Source of the DNA: Sphingobacteriales bacterium | GTDB taxonomy: Bacteria > Bacteroidota > Bacteroidia > Sphingobacteriales > Sphingobacteriaceae | Assembly: GCA_015655115.1 (NCBI GenBank) | Contig: JAATFQ010000175.1 | Span: 20,636 to 84,635 of the forward strand | Length of the DNA: 64,000 nucleotides | Reading direction: 5' to 3' | Shown here: piece after piece, positions 1 through 9,180 of the stretch | Layout of the letters: each line of letters begins with the position of its first letter | Numbering within the stretch: the first letter of the stretch is position 1 | The notes under the pieces: model-generated | The model's input: only the letters and a program-made list of their open reading frames with translations | Told to the model about the DNA's origin: nothing | Database searches by the model: none | Position numbers and translations under genes: made by a program

Positions 1-1
1 T

Positions 2-967
2 TATCAGATAAAAATTTTAAATACGCGCCCTTTACTATATCAAAATATAAGAATAGAGCCTTTAACTTACGATCCGCTCAACACATCGGCCGACTATGTA
101 GCGACGGAGATTACGCTGCCTGGTCCTTTCTCAGAATATAAGCTGTATTTCATATCGGCAAAGTCATTTGTTGATAAAGAGATCCTGAGTTACTTTTTGC
201 CGATAGCCATCACCATGCTTGTATTTTATAGTATTTTAGTGCTGGTTGCTTTTTTAATTTACAGAAATCTGAATATCAACCAGAAGATGTTTAAGCTGCA
301 GTATGATTTTGTGAATAACCTTACCCATGAATTTAAAACGCCTGTAAGCGTAATAAAAATAGCCGGTAACAATATAAAGAGTGCAAGTTCGCTTACTGAG
401 CGCGAATTAAAACTCTATGGAAAGATACTTGATGAAGAGGCCGATAAACTAAATGGGCTGATGAATAAACTGCTGGCCTTCACGCAGATTGAAAATCAGG
501 CAATAGAGCTCAACCAGGACGAGATCAATATAGAAGATTTTATTGAAAGTACCGTAGAGTCGCACAAGCTCAAACATCCCGATTTTAAATTTACCTATGA
601 AGTGTCGGGCTTCAGCACGTTTATTACCGATCCGGTATTACTGGGTAGCCTTTTTGATAACCTGGCAGAAAATGCCTATAAATATTCGCCGGCCGAGCAT
701 AAAAAACTTCATATTACGGCGCGAATGATTAAGAATAAAGTTATTTTTAGATTTGCTGATCAGGGGATAGGTATTCCCGCATCGGAGATCAATAATGTGT
801 TTAAGAAATTTTATCGGATACAGAACCTGTATAACCAGAATGGGAGCGTAGGCTTAGGGCTTGCTTTCTGTAAGGAGCTGGTGAATTTTATGAAGGGCGA
901 GATAACAGTAAAAAGTAAAGTAAATAAAGGGACGGAATTTAAGATCGTACTCCCTTATAATAACTAA
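2..967 (+). CDS. Sensor histidine kinase, 5'-truncated by the window edge
   Basis: The reading frame is open from base 2, so the 256-residue track entry starting at 197 is only an internal methionine; about 321 residues are visible. The fragment holds the end of an extracytoplasmic sensor region, one membrane helix (roughly visible residues 58-88), a HisKA H-box (NLTHEFKTP), an N-box (DNLAENAYKYS) and glycine boxes (DQGIGIP, GLGLAF). It should autophosphorylate on the H-box histidine and pass phosphate to the response regulator that starts five bases after its stop. The ligand cannot be told because the sensor domain is mostly outside the window. Confidence 0.93.
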   Translation, partial: YQIKILNTRPLLYQNIRIEPLTYDPLNTSADYVATEITLPGPFSEYKLYFISAKSFVDKEILSYFLPIAITMLVFYSILVLVAFLIYRNLNINQKMFKLQYDFVNNLTHEFKTPVSVIKIAGNNIKSASSLTERELKLYGKILDEEADKLNGLMNKLLAFTQIENQAIELNQDEINIEDFIESTVESHKLKHPDFKFTYEVSGFSTFITDPVLLGSLFDNLAENAYKYSPAEHKKLHITARMIKNKVIFRFADQGIGIPASEINNVFKKFYRIQNLYNQNGSVGLGLAFCKELVNFMKGEITVKSKVNKGTEFKIVLPYNN

Positions 968-972
968 ATGAT

Positions 973-1662
973 ATGTCTAAAGGAATTAAAATACTTATTG
1001 TAGAGGATGATGAAAACTTAAGGTTTTTAGTAGTGCACCGTTTGAAGTCGGAAGGGTATAGTATCATCGAAACAGGGGATGGCGAAGAAGCTGAAAAGAC
1101 TATACTTGCTGAGAAGCCGGATATAGTATTGCTGGACTGGATGCTGCCTGGTAAACAGGGGGCCGACATTTGTGAATCTGTACGTAAGCAGGGCTTTGAT
1201 AACCTGATTATCATGATGACAGCCAAGGCACAGGATGTAGATAAGATTGATGCCTACAGCTTTGGTGCATCAGATTACGTAACAAAGCCTTTCAATATGG
1301 ATGTGCTCGTAGCCATGCTCGAAAGTAAGGTGAAGTTTCTGCTGAATAATGACCGCTCTGAGATCCATCGCTTTGGCGAGATGGAGCACCACCCGAATAT
1401 CCATACGCTTTATCGTAACGGCAAGAAAATAGAGCTGACGATATTAGAGAACAGAATACTATTATACTTCCTTAGAAACCCTAATAAGGTCATTAACCGC
1501 GACGAGCTGATGCTTGAAGTATGGGGGTATAATTCGGATGTGAATACACGTACACTCGACATGCATATAGTACGGTTGAGGAAAAAGATTGAGCTTAACC
1601 CTGATAACCCACAGTTACTGCAGACAGTGAGGGGAATAGGTTACAGGTTTAATGCCGGATAA
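973..1662 (+). CDS. OmpR/PhoB-family response regulator
   Basis: A 229-residue two-domain regulator. The receiver (about 1-120) has the acidic pocket VEDDE, the phospho-acceptor D55 in LLDWMLP and the switch lysine in TKPF. The C-terminal winged helix (about 135-229) ends in the usual TVRGIGYRF. It lies five bases downstream of the histidine kinase, so the two form a cognate, co-translated pair. It should bind DNA as a phosphorylated dimer; its targets cannot be read from this window. Full length for the family, with no missing key residue. Confidence 0.95.
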   Translation: MSKGIKILIVEDDENLRFLVVHRLKSEGYSIIETGDGEEAEKTILAEKPDIVLLDWMLPGKQGADICESVRKQGFDNLIIMMTAKAQDVDKIDAYSFGASDYVTKPFNMDVLVAMLESKVKFLLNNDRSEIHRFGEMEHHPNIHTLYRNGKKIELTILENRILLYFLRNPNKVINRDELMLEVWGYNSDVNTRTLDMHIVRLRKKIELNPDNPQLLQTVRGIGYRFNAG

Positions 1663-1740
1663 GCTTACTGATATAATTGGATGAGCTCATCGATATAAAA
1701 GAATACAGTTTGTTGTTTTAAGGAAAACAAAATACTGATT

Positions 1741-1782
1741 TAAAAGAAAAGGAACTGCCGAAAGACAGTTCCTTTTCTTTTA
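1741..1782. terminator. Bidirectional intrinsic terminator, 17-bp perfect stem
   Basis: TAAAAGAAAAGGAACTG pairs perfectly with CAGTTCCTTTTCTTTTA across an 8-base loop. The A-run on one arm is the T-run of the other strand, so it can stop both the response-regulator operon (+) and the metallophosphoesterase gene (-), which converge here. Confidence 0.88.
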
Positions 1783-1800
1783 AATCCCTTTAATGCTCTC

Positions 1801-3057
1801 TTAAGCCCTTTTAAGCGTAAATATGGTGATTTCTGGCAGGATGCCTACTCTGCCGGGATAACCCAAAAATCCGTATCCTACATTTACATACAGCTGTTGG
1901 TGCTGTTCCTGGTACAACCCTGCCCATTCCTTATAAATATACTGGATAGGGCTCCATTCAAAATCTTTGGTACGTACGCCAAATTGCATACCATGCGTAT
2001 GCCCGCTGAACATAGCGTCTATCTGAGGGTATTTAGGCAATACCTCTGCCCGCCAATGCGAGGGATCATGAGATAGCAATAATTTAACAGGCAGGTCATC
2101 TGTATTTTTTGTGGCAAGATCCATGCGTCCATATTTTGGAAAGCGGCCCATCCCCCAGTTTTCGATGCCCAGGATACCTATTTCCTCACCATTTACTTTT
2201 AGGCGTCGGTGTTCATTCATTAACAGGTCCCAGCCCATCAGCTCATGGGTTTTGATCACGTCTTTAAGGTTTTTAGCTTTGGCTGGCGAAGCCTCCTTAC
2301 CGAAGTGATAATCGCCATAATCATGGTTTCCTAATGAGGAGAATACCCCCAAAGGTGCTTTCACCTTTGAAAATATATCCTGATAATCGCGCATTTCTGT
2401 AGCCATATCGTTAACAATATCGCCAGTAAAAAAGATAAAATCAGGTTTTTGTGCCAGTAGCAGCTCTACCCCACCTTTAACAGCTTTGGGGTTATAAAAA
2501 CTACCTGAATGTATATCAGAAATCTGTCCCATCGTAATCCCGTCAAATGCAGCAGGGAGGTTGGGCAATATCAATGTTTTTCTCCTTACCTGGTAATCGT
2601 AAGCACCGGAAGTAATGCCCCAGGTCAGAGAGGTGAGCGGTACAGCCGCTGCAACAAGTCCGGCTTTCACAATAAATGCAGACCTGCTGATCGGTTCTGC
2701 TGAAGTATGAGGTTTTTCATCAGTACCTGCTGTTGCAGTTTCAGGTTTCCTAAAGATCCTGATCAGCAATCTGCGCAGGTCGTCTACCAATAAAAAAGGC
2801 AGCATCACCATTTTACATCCCGTAAGGAGGAAAAATGCCACCAGGATAACAGCGCGCAGGGAGAGGAAAATATTAACAAATATACCAGCAAATATACCGG
2901 CGATCAGCAACAGGCTGATTGTCCAGTAAATGATAGAAAACCTTTGTTTAGCTTTGTCGCTCCAGGTTTTAAAAACGGCCAGTAAGGCTGTTAAGCAGTA
3001 ATAATCAAATGCAACAATTAAAGCACATCCTGCAATAAGAAAGGGTAGTCGTCCCAT
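1801..3057 (-). CDS. Membrane-anchored calcineurin-like metallophosphoesterase
   Basis: A 418-residue protein. The first 100 residues carry about three membrane helices. A further hydrophobic stretch at about 125-150 (preceded by SRSAF) precedes the catalytic domain. All five metal-site motifs of the calcineurin-like phosphoesterase fold are present: SDIHSG, GDIVND, GNHDYG, SHDPSH and GHTHG. This resembles the YkuE/YaeI group, some of which act on lipid phosphates, but the substrate is unknown here. It seems to be transcribed alone; its 3' end faces the response regulator across a shared terminator. Catalytic class is secure, substrate is not. Confidence 0.9.
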   Translation of the reverse strand: MGRLPFLIAGCALIVAFDYYCLTALLAVFKTWSDKAKQRFSIIYWTISLLLIAGIFAGIFVNIFLSLRAVILVAFFLLTGCKMVMLPFLLVDDLRRLLIRIFRKPETATAGTDEKPHTSAEPISRSAFIVKAGLVAAAVPLTSLTWGITSGAYDYQVRRKTLILPNLPAAFDGITMGQISDIHSGSFYNPKAVKGGVELLLAQKPDFIFFTGDIVNDMATEMRDYQDIFSKVKAPLGVFSSLGNHDYGDYHFGKEASPAKAKNLKDVIKTHELMGWDLLMNEHRRLKVNGEEIGILGIENWGMGRFPKYGRMDLATKNTDDLPVKLLLSHDPSHWRAEVLPKYPQIDAMFSGHTHGMQFGVRTKDFEWSPIQYIYKEWAGLYQEQHQQLYVNVGYGFLGYPGRVGILPEITIFTLKRA

Positions 3058-3084
3058 TAATTGATATTAAAATTATATATTAAA

Positions 3085-4599
3085 CTAGCGGAAATCCGTC
3101 TGTTCATCATCTTCCTCATCTTCCTCATCATCAGTATTGAAAAGGCTATCGAACATATCCGAGAAGCCGAAACCGCCGTCGAGATATTTCTTGTTCAGCT
3201 GAGAGTATTCTGCCAGTCCGTGTAAAGCAAATTCCATCAACAGCAGCGTCTGGTTTGCACTTAGTTTAGGGTGGAACTTTTTGACAAGATCGTTCAGTCC
3301 GTCTACCTGCATCAGTTCTTTTTTATATTGTGCAGCGGTTAAGCTATCCGGGATATCAAGGTGGTGATCTTCAGCGAACCAGTCCAGTATTTTTTCATAA
3401 GGGCTGGCGGTTTTACTTTTTTTAGCCTTTTCCGGATCAGGGAAAAAGCGGCTGAAAAGTGTTTTTATCGCTTTGCCGATCAATGTATTAGCCACTTTGG
3501 CCGGCCCTTCCAATTCTCCTTCATAAACAAGCTCTATTTTTCCTGTTACTGCCGGAATAATGCCGGTAAGGTCGGAGAGTCTGACGAATGTGCTTTTCTC
3601 TCTGTTGATGAGCATTCTTCGTTCAGCAGAGCTGATCAGGTTTTCATAGGCAGAGATCGTCAGCCTTGCAGAAACACCCGATTTCTGGTCAATGAATTCG
3701 CTCTTGCGCGCTTCAAAGGCCACCTGTTCTATTAAGTCTTTTACCAGTCCATCCGCTTCAATAGTCGCTTTTTGTGATTCTGTTATTTTGGCTTCCTGGA
3801 AAGTTATCTTTCTGGAAATGGCAATTGTCTTTGGATAGTGGGTAAGGATCTGGCTTTCAATCCTGTCTTTTAGCGGAGTAACAATAGAGCCCCTGTTTGT
3901 ATAATCTTCCGGGTTGGCGGTAAATACAAACTGTACATCCAGCGGAAGGCGTAGCTTAAACCCTCTGATCTGAATATCTTTCTCCTGCAGCATATTAAAT
4001 AAAGCTACCTGGATACGTGCCTGTAAGTCGGGCAGTTCATTAATTACGAAAATACTGCGGTGAGCTCTGGGAATCAGTCCGAAATGTATTACCCTTTCAT
4101 CATTGTAAGTAAGCTTTAATGTCGCTGCTTTGATAGGGTCAACATCACCAATTAAATCAGCTACAGTTACATCCGGCGTAGCCAGTTTTTCGGTATAGCG
4201 GTCCGAGCGGTGCTGCCAGCTGATAGATGTATTATCGCCATGGATTTCAATTTCACGGTGGGCATACCACGATATCGGGTTCAGCGGGTCGTCGAAGATC
4301 TCACTACCTGTTACGTAAGGAATGTATTCATCAAGCAAGTTTACCATTAACCTGGCGATACGTGTTTTAGCCTGTCCGCGTAAGCCGAGCAGCAGAATAT
4401 TATGTCTCGATAAAATTGCTGTCTGCAGTTCTGGGATAACAGTGTCGTCATATCCCAGAATACCTTCGAAGCCCGCATCTTTATTTTGCAGTTGCTGAAT
4501 AAGATTTTTGCGTAATTCGTCTTTTACAGAAAGTGAAATATAGTTTGAGGCTTTTAACTGGCCAAGAGTTTGAATGAGATTGTGCTCCATATGATTCAT
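3085..4599 (-). CDS. MoxR/ChlI-like AAA+ ATPase
   Basis: A 504-residue AAA+ protein of the magnesium-chelatase-I/MoxR type, probably a chaperone-like ATPase working with the VWA protein encoded just upstream. The P-loop at about 72-79 reads GLRGQAKT, with alanine where Walker A normally has glycine. The Walker B at about 183-189 reads IFVINEL, with asparagine for the usual aspartate. A sensor-like segment (FVFTANPEDY) is present. The C-terminus is strongly acidic (DDEEDEEDDE). The start lies 9 bases after the VWA stop codon, so translation is probably coupled; ATGGAG three codons downstream is an alternative start. Substrate unknown. Confidence 0.87.
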   Translation of the reverse strand: MNHMEHNLIQTLGQLKASNYISLSVKDELRKNLIQQLQNKDAGFEGILGYDDTVIPELQTAILSRHNILLLGLRGQAKTRIARLMVNLLDEYIPYVTGSEIFDDPLNPISWYAHREIEIHGDNTSISWQHRSDRYTEKLATPDVTVADLIGDVDPIKAATLKLTYNDERVIHFGLIPRAHRSIFVINELPDLQARIQVALFNMLQEKDIQIRGFKLRLPLDVQFVFTANPEDYTNRGSIVTPLKDRIESQILTHYPKTIAISRKITFQEAKITESQKATIEADGLVKDLIEQVAFEARKSEFIDQKSGVSARLTISAYENLISSAERRMLINREKSTFVRLSDLTGIIPAVTGKIELVYEGELEGPAKVANTLIGKAIKTLFSRFFPDPEKAKKSKTASPYEKILDWFAEDHHLDIPDSLTAAQYKKELMQVDGLNDLVKKFHPKLSANQTLLLMEFALHGLAEYSQLNKKYLDGGFGFSDMFDSLFNTDDEEDEEDDEQTDFR

Positions 4600-4608
4600 G
4601 TGTCCGGA

Positions 4609-5706
4609 CTAGCGAACTGTTTTTCTTCTGTTTTTAATGTAATCTTCAAAGATATATTCTCCCAGGCCTGTCAGAGAGCTATAAAATGCCCTTCCACCGT
4701 TTGTTCTGGTAAAATCCCTGACAAACTGCTGTAAATATGGATCCTGGGCAATCATAAATGTAGTAATAGGAATATTAAGGCGTTTACATTGCGCCGCCAT
4801 ATTCAGTGTTTTGTTGATCACTTTTCTGTCCAGCCCCATACTGTTTTTGTAATAACGCCCATTTTCTTTCAGGCAGGTAGGCTTTCCGTCGGTGATCATG
4901 AAAATCTGCTTGTTATGCGTCTTGCGGCGGCGTAGTAAATCTGCTGCAAGCTCCAGTCCTGCCAGCGTATTGGTATGGTATGGCCCTACCTGCAGATAAG
5001 GAAGATCTTTCACTGTAATCGGGTAGGCATCATTGCCAAAGGCAACGATATCTAACGTGTCTTTAGGGTAACGTGTGCTGATGAGTTCTGCAAGGGCCAT
5101 AGCCACTTTCTTTGCAGGAGTAATACGATCCTCTCCATACAAGATCATAGAATGAGAGATGTCGATCATCAGGACCGTGGAAGTCAGTGTTTTGTAGTCC
5201 TTTTCTTCCACCTCCAGATCGCGCTCCGTCAGTGTAAAGTTTCCTATACCATGGTTAATCTGTGCATTCTGTATAGATGCGGTCATATCAATCTGATCCA
5301 GGCTGTCGCCAAAAGTGTACTCGCGGCGGTCGGCATTTTTCTCTTCTCCGATTCCGGAAATATTGCTGTTATGATTGCCTTTACCCGCTTTTTTAAGCTT
5401 GCCAAAGATTTCTTCAAGGGCCGACTTACGGATGGTTTGTTCAGTTTTGGAGGTAATATCTACCCCCCCATTATCTTTATTTTCTTTAATATAACCTTTC
5501 TCTTTAAGCTCGTCAATAAAATCGCCCATACCATATTCGCCGGTAGTGAATTTATATTGTTTATCGAGCTCGTTCATCCATGCCAGGGTTTCTCCGGCAT
5601 CCCCGGCAGTATAATTTAATAACTGTGTAAACATATTCAGCATTTCATCGAACCCACCCTTAGGCAATTCGTCTGGCTGGTATTTTGAAAATTGGAATCC
5701 CCTCAT
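4609..5706 (-). CDS. VWA-domain protein, partner of the AAA+ ATPase
   Basis: 365 residues. The C-terminal half (about 175-350) is a von Willebrand A domain with the MIDAS motif DISHS at about 182-186 and a later MITDGKPT segment that supplies the other metal ligands. The first 170 residues have no recognisable domain and no signal peptide, so it should be cytoplasmic. MoxR-type ATPases and VWA proteins recur as adjacent pairs that assemble or activate metal-dependent or multi-subunit proteins. Here it is the first gene of the pair, 9 bases before the ATPase. No further partner is nearby, so the client is unknown. Confidence 0.87.
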   Translation of the reverse strand: MRGFQFSKYQPDELPKGGFDEMLNMFTQLLNYTAGDAGETLAWMNELDKQYKFTTGEYGMGDFIDELKEKGYIKENKDNGGVDITSKTEQTIRKSALEEIFGKLKKAGKGNHNSNISGIGEEKNADRREYTFGDSLDQIDMTASIQNAQINHGIGNFTLTERDLEVEEKDYKTLTSTVLMIDISHSMILYGEDRITPAKKVAMALAELISTRYPKDTLDIVAFGNDAYPITVKDLPYLQVGPYHTNTLAGLELAADLLRRRKTHNKQIFMITDGKPTCLKENGRYYKNSMGLDRKVINKTLNMAAQCKRLNIPITTFMIAQDPYLQQFVRDFTRTNGGRAFYSSLTGLGEYIFEDYIKNRRKTVR

Positions 5707-5791
5707 GTTATTAGTCTTAACGATATACCGAAGATAAAATTTTACGGACTGAATAGTGTTACTTACTTGTAAAAATACAAGTATAAATTAT

Positions 5792-6675
5792 TTACCGGGT
5801 TGGGCGTCCTTTGGCTAGTGCTGCTTCGGCTCGTTTAATGGCTAGTTTTTCTCTGAATTTAGCATATGGTGCTTTAAGCCACATTTTTAAAAGACTATCA
5901 AGGCCTCCTTTTACAGCCAGATTAAAGATGCTTTGTGTTTTTCTCAGCAGAGAAGCATCCCAGGCGCGTAAGCTTAAGGAGAACGAGCCATCCAGGTATT
6001 TCATCCAGTGCCACATGCCTGTGGGCATAAAAAGAGTGTCACCATGTTCAAGGAAGACTTCATAGCCTTCCACACCTTTTAAAGCAGGGAATTTTTCAAA
6101 GTCAGGATTTGATACATCATAATCTTCAAGCGCATACGTAGCATTTGGAATACAGTACAAGCGTTCTTTCCATTTGTTATCGAAGAGGATGATATGTTTT
6201 CTGCCACCAAAATGGGTATGGAAAAGGTGAGGCAGGTCTATATCATAATGCAGAAAGGTAACGGAGTTGGAACCTCCGAAAAACATTGCCGGCATGCTCT
6301 CTATAAATCCACCCATGAGATCTTTTGGCAATACAATGTCGTTGATCAGATTGTGACGTGTTTAAAAAGGTTAAAGAAAAATATCCGGAGCTCTGTCGGC
6401 TGGGTTTTAATCAGGTCGAGGTATTCACCCAGGCGCATGTGTGTAACGGCAGAATTAATAGGTTTGGAGGGGTCTGCCTTTGCATTGTCGTACAAGGGTA
6501 CTTCCAGCTGTCCGCCAATTTCTTTCAGATATTCAGTGGTCCATTTTTCGCGGGCAGGCCATGTTTTTGTCAGGCCTTTGATGACTAATGGCCTTCTGCG
6601 GTCTAAATAGTTCTTTTTAAAGTCTGCAGGACTGATGTTCTCAACGGTATCTACCGGCTTTAGTATAAAGCTCAT
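5792..6675 (-). pseudogene. Cupin_8/JmjC-like oxygenase gene, broken by a -1 frameshift
   Basis: Two track entries (6346-6675, 109 aa; 5792-6331, 179 aa) are halves of one gene. The first ends LRIFFFNLFKHVTI then stop, while the intact neighbour continues LRIFLFDPIKYAP. The other frame resumes HNLINDIVLPKDLMGGF, matching the neighbour's KLLRDYIAPKNLMGGF. Adding one base near 6350-6366 restores a protein of 294 residues against 293 for the paralogue. The iron-site HYD motif and the later MPTGMWH lie in the distal half. The rest of the reading frame is well preserved, so the lesion is recent or a sequencing error. The distal half could still be made from its internal ATG but would lack a complete domain. 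Confidence 0.85.
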
Positions 6676-6772
6676 AAAGGTATGTTCATCTTGTTAGCCA
6701 ACAAAAGTGTAAAATATTTATTGCTTATTTACAAAATATTGGGCCCGGCAGATGTGATCAGCTATAACATTA

Positions 6773-7654
6773 CTATTGAGGCCGATGTTTCGCTAATGCT
6801 TTATTTGCGCGTTTAACAGCCAGTTTTTCCTTCCAGGACATATACTGTGCCCTGAAATTTGATTTCATAAAGTTGTCGAACTTACGTTGAATGGTCAGGT
6901 TATAAAGGCTGTTTATTTTTACAGCCCATGATTTATCCCAGGCTCTGAGGCTGATAGAGAAAGAGCCGTCCAGGTATTTCATCCAGTGCCAGTAACCGGT
7001 AGGCATAAACAGCGTATCCCCATGTTCGAGATAGGCTTCAATACCTTTAACGCCTTTCAGTGCCGGGAACTTGTCAAAGTCCGGATTTTCAATATCATAG
7101 TCCTCCAGGGCATACGTAGCAAAAGGGATTTTGTACAGACGGTCTTTCCATTTATTTTCAAAAAGGATCACATGTTTACGTCCATTGAAATGCGTATGAA
7201 AGATATGGGCAAGGTCTATATCGTAATGCAGGAATGTTATAGATCCCTTGCCACCAAAAAACAGATTGGGGTAGCTATCGAGGAAACCGCCCATTAAGTT
7301 TTTTGGGGCGATATAGTCCCTCAGCAGTTTCGGTGCATATTTTATGGGGTCGAACAAAAAGATACGGAGGTCCGTAGGCTTGCGTTTAATCAGGTCTATA
7401 TAATCAGCAAACTTCATTTCAGCTACAGCTGCATTTATAGGCTTGGAAGGGTCTGCTTTGGCGCTGTCATATAGTGGTACAATTTTATCACCAACAACAG
7501 TTTTCATGTATTCCATTGACCATTTTTCATAAGCAGGCCAATTTTTAGACATGTTTTTGATGATTAAAGGTTTACGCGCCTTCAGGTAGTTCTTTTCAAA
7601 ATCTTCTTTTGAAATATCGTCTACGCAATCGATTTGAGATAAATCAAACTTCAT
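6773..7654 (-). CDS. Cupin-like (cupin_8/JmjC-type) Fe(II)/2-oxoglutarate oxygenase-like protein
   Basis: 293 residues, intact, and by eye around two-thirds identical to the broken copy downstream, so the pair is a tandem duplication. The double-stranded beta-helix core shows the 2-His-1-acid metal site typical of cupin_8/JmjC proteins: HYD in TFLHYDIDL and the distal histidine in MPTGYWHW. Family members hydroxylate proteins or small molecules with 2-oxoglutarate and oxygen; the substrate cannot be predicted. No signal peptide, so cytoplasmic. The C-terminal tail is basic (KLAVKRANKALAKHRP). It is the first gene of the duplicated pair, 97 bases upstream of the second. Confidence 0.85.
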   Translation of the reverse strand: MKFDLSQIDCVDDISKEDFEKNYLKARKPLIIKNMSKNWPAYEKWSMEYMKTVVGDKIVPLYDSAKADPSKPINAAVAEMKFADYIDLIKRKPTDLRIFLFDPIKYAPKLLRDYIAPKNLMGGFLDSYPNLFFGGKGSITFLHYDIDLAHIFHTHFNGRKHVILFENKWKDRLYKIPFATYALEDYDIENPDFDKFPALKGVKGIEAYLEHGDTLFMPTGYWHWMKYLDGSFSISLRAWDKSWAVKINSLYNLTIQRKFDNFMKSNFRAQYMSWKEKLAVKRANKALAKHRPQ

Positions 7655-7914
7655 GTTATCTTAATATAGGGTTTATAAAGTAAAATTATGTAAAAATGAA
7701 ATTGCTAGCTAAACCGCTAATTTAAAATCTCAGATTCTGACAAAATTAACACACATCTGCGGGTTAAGTTTTATGAATAACAGCTCGTTTTGTTTGCTTT
7801 TTATAATCAAGCATAATATACGCAAATAGCTGGTGCAGCATTTGAGGTTATTGCAATAAATCGTAAGATAGGTTATAGTTCAACCTACATGGAGTCGGTA
7901 GGCTTCCCGGCTAA

Positions 7915-9054
7915 TTATTCATGATGTTCATTAATCAGAAATATTTCTGAGGCAATATAATCTGCGAAAAGCTTGCCATCCTGGGTGAGTACGAGTGTGT
8001 TATTTTCATTTTTAAGCCAGTCCCTTTTTAGAAAGGGCTTGATATTTTCGAGCGTTTCTGCCAAAAAGATGGAGCCAAAATCATTTTTTATCTTTTGGAG
8101 ATCTGTTCCCCACATGGTACGAAGGGAGGTCATGACATATTCATTGAACCTGTCATATTTATCCAGTTCTTCTACTGTTTCGGCAAGTTGGCCCAGTGCC
8201 AGTTGCTGTAGATATTTGGCATTATTAGCCACATTAAGATACCTGACATTGCCGTTGAAGCCATGCGCTGAAGGGCCAATTCCCAGGTAGGGAATGCCGC
8301 GCCAGTAATTGGTATTATGAACGGCATGGCGGCCAGGGAGGCTGAAATTGGAAATTTCATAATGATCAAATGCTGCAAGGCCAAGCTTTTCTGCCAGGAA
8401 GATAAATTGTGCAGCACTTTGCTCCTCATTTACTGGTATTTGCCGGCCTTTTTTTATGGAATATGCCAGAGCAGTGCGCGGTTCTACGGTTAAGGAATAG
8501 GCAGAGATATGCGGGATCTGCAGGCTAAGTACTGTATTGATGTTGCTCAGCCATTTTTCGTCTGTTAGTAAAGGATAGCCATAGATCAGATCAATACTAA
8601 GATTTTCAAATCCTGCATCCTGACTACGTTTGATGCAGGTTTCGGCCTCGGTAGCGTTATGCGCTCTGTTCATCCAAAGCAGGTCTTCATTAAAGAACGA
8701 CTGTACACCGATACTGAAACGGTTGACAGGCAGTTGTCGCAGCTCTGCGATTTTTTTTGCGTCAAGGTCATCGGGATTAGTCTCGATGGTGATTTCTGCA
8801 TCTGCAGCAATAGAAAAGTGGGTGGTTAATGTATCAAATATTTTCGCCAGTGCCGCTGTAGGCAGTACTGAAGGAGTTCCACCACCGAAATAGATACTGC
8901 CCACCTGTTCTGTAATCCTATCCTTTTTAAGGATTATTTCTTTGCAAATCGCATCAACCATTTCATCAGCATATTTCAGTGAGGTGCTGAAATGAAAATC
9001 ACAGTAGTGGCATGCTTGTTTACAGAAGGGGATATGGATATAAATTCCGGCCAT
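7915..9054 (-). CDS. hemW: Radical SAM heme chaperone HemW
   Basis: 379 residues. The radical-SAM cluster motif is CKQACHYC (C11, C15, C18) followed by DF, the pattern of HemW, whereas true HemN has a further cysteine (CxxxCxxCxC). GGGTPS and YGYP motifs and a C-terminal HemN-type domain follow. HemW binds heme and inserts it into respiratory proteins rather than oxidising coproporphyrinogen, although older annotation calls it a coproporphyrinogen III oxidase. It is divergent from the DUF4271-hemD pair, so heme-related genes sit on both sides of the 126-base gap. Length is normal. Confidence 0.92.
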   Translation of the reverse strand: MAGIYIHIPFCKQACHYCDFHFSTSLKYADEMVDAICKEIILKKDRITEQVGSIYFGGGTPSVLPTAALAKIFDTLTTHFSIAADAEITIETNPDDLDAKKIAELRQLPVNRFSIGVQSFFNEDLLWMNRAHNATEAETCIKRSQDAGFENLSIDLIYGYPLLTDEKWLSNINTVLSLQIPHISAYSLTVEPRTALAYSIKKGRQIPVNEEQSAAQFIFLAEKLGLAAFDHYEISNFSLPGRHAVHNTNYWRGIPYLGIGPSAHGFNGNVRYLNVANNAKYLQQLALGQLAETVEELDKYDRFNEYVMTSLRTMWGTDLQKIKNDFGSIFLAETLENIKPFLKRDWLKNENNTLVLTQDGKLFADYIASEIFLINEHHE

Positions 9055-9135
9055 TTGGCAAAGATCGTGAAATATTATTCTTTAATTTCAATTTGCATTG
9101 CGTAACGCCCTATTTAAAACTAAATAATAATAACC

Positions 9136-9143
9136 TACTTTTG
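9136..9143 (+). promoter_or_regulatory. Bacteroidota -7 element TACTTTTG
   Basis: Exact match to TAnnTTTG, 37 bases before the DUF4271 start codon. No clear -33 TTTG lies at the expected distance, so the call rests on the -7 element and its position only. Confidence 0.5.
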
Positions 9144-9180
9144 TGCAAAGTTAATCCCAAACCGTCGTTTAACAGATTAG

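Noticed and set aside
939-1226. 95-residue minus-strand ORF
   Set aside because: Antisense to the kinase end and the response regulator; no recognisable features.
6347-6370. Programmed -1 frameshift in the broken cupin gene (TTTTTAAAC sequence near the break)
   Set aside because: The heptamer is not in the phase needed for X-XXY-YYZ slippage, the target frame has a stop just upstream of the junction, and the intact paralogue needs no shift.
7655-7914. RNA gene or small peptide in the 260-base gap between the cupin and hemW genes
   Set aside because: Only an 18-codon ORF and small overlapping stems near the hemW end (CCTAC/GTAGG, TAGGTT/AACCTA); no known RNA fold recognised.
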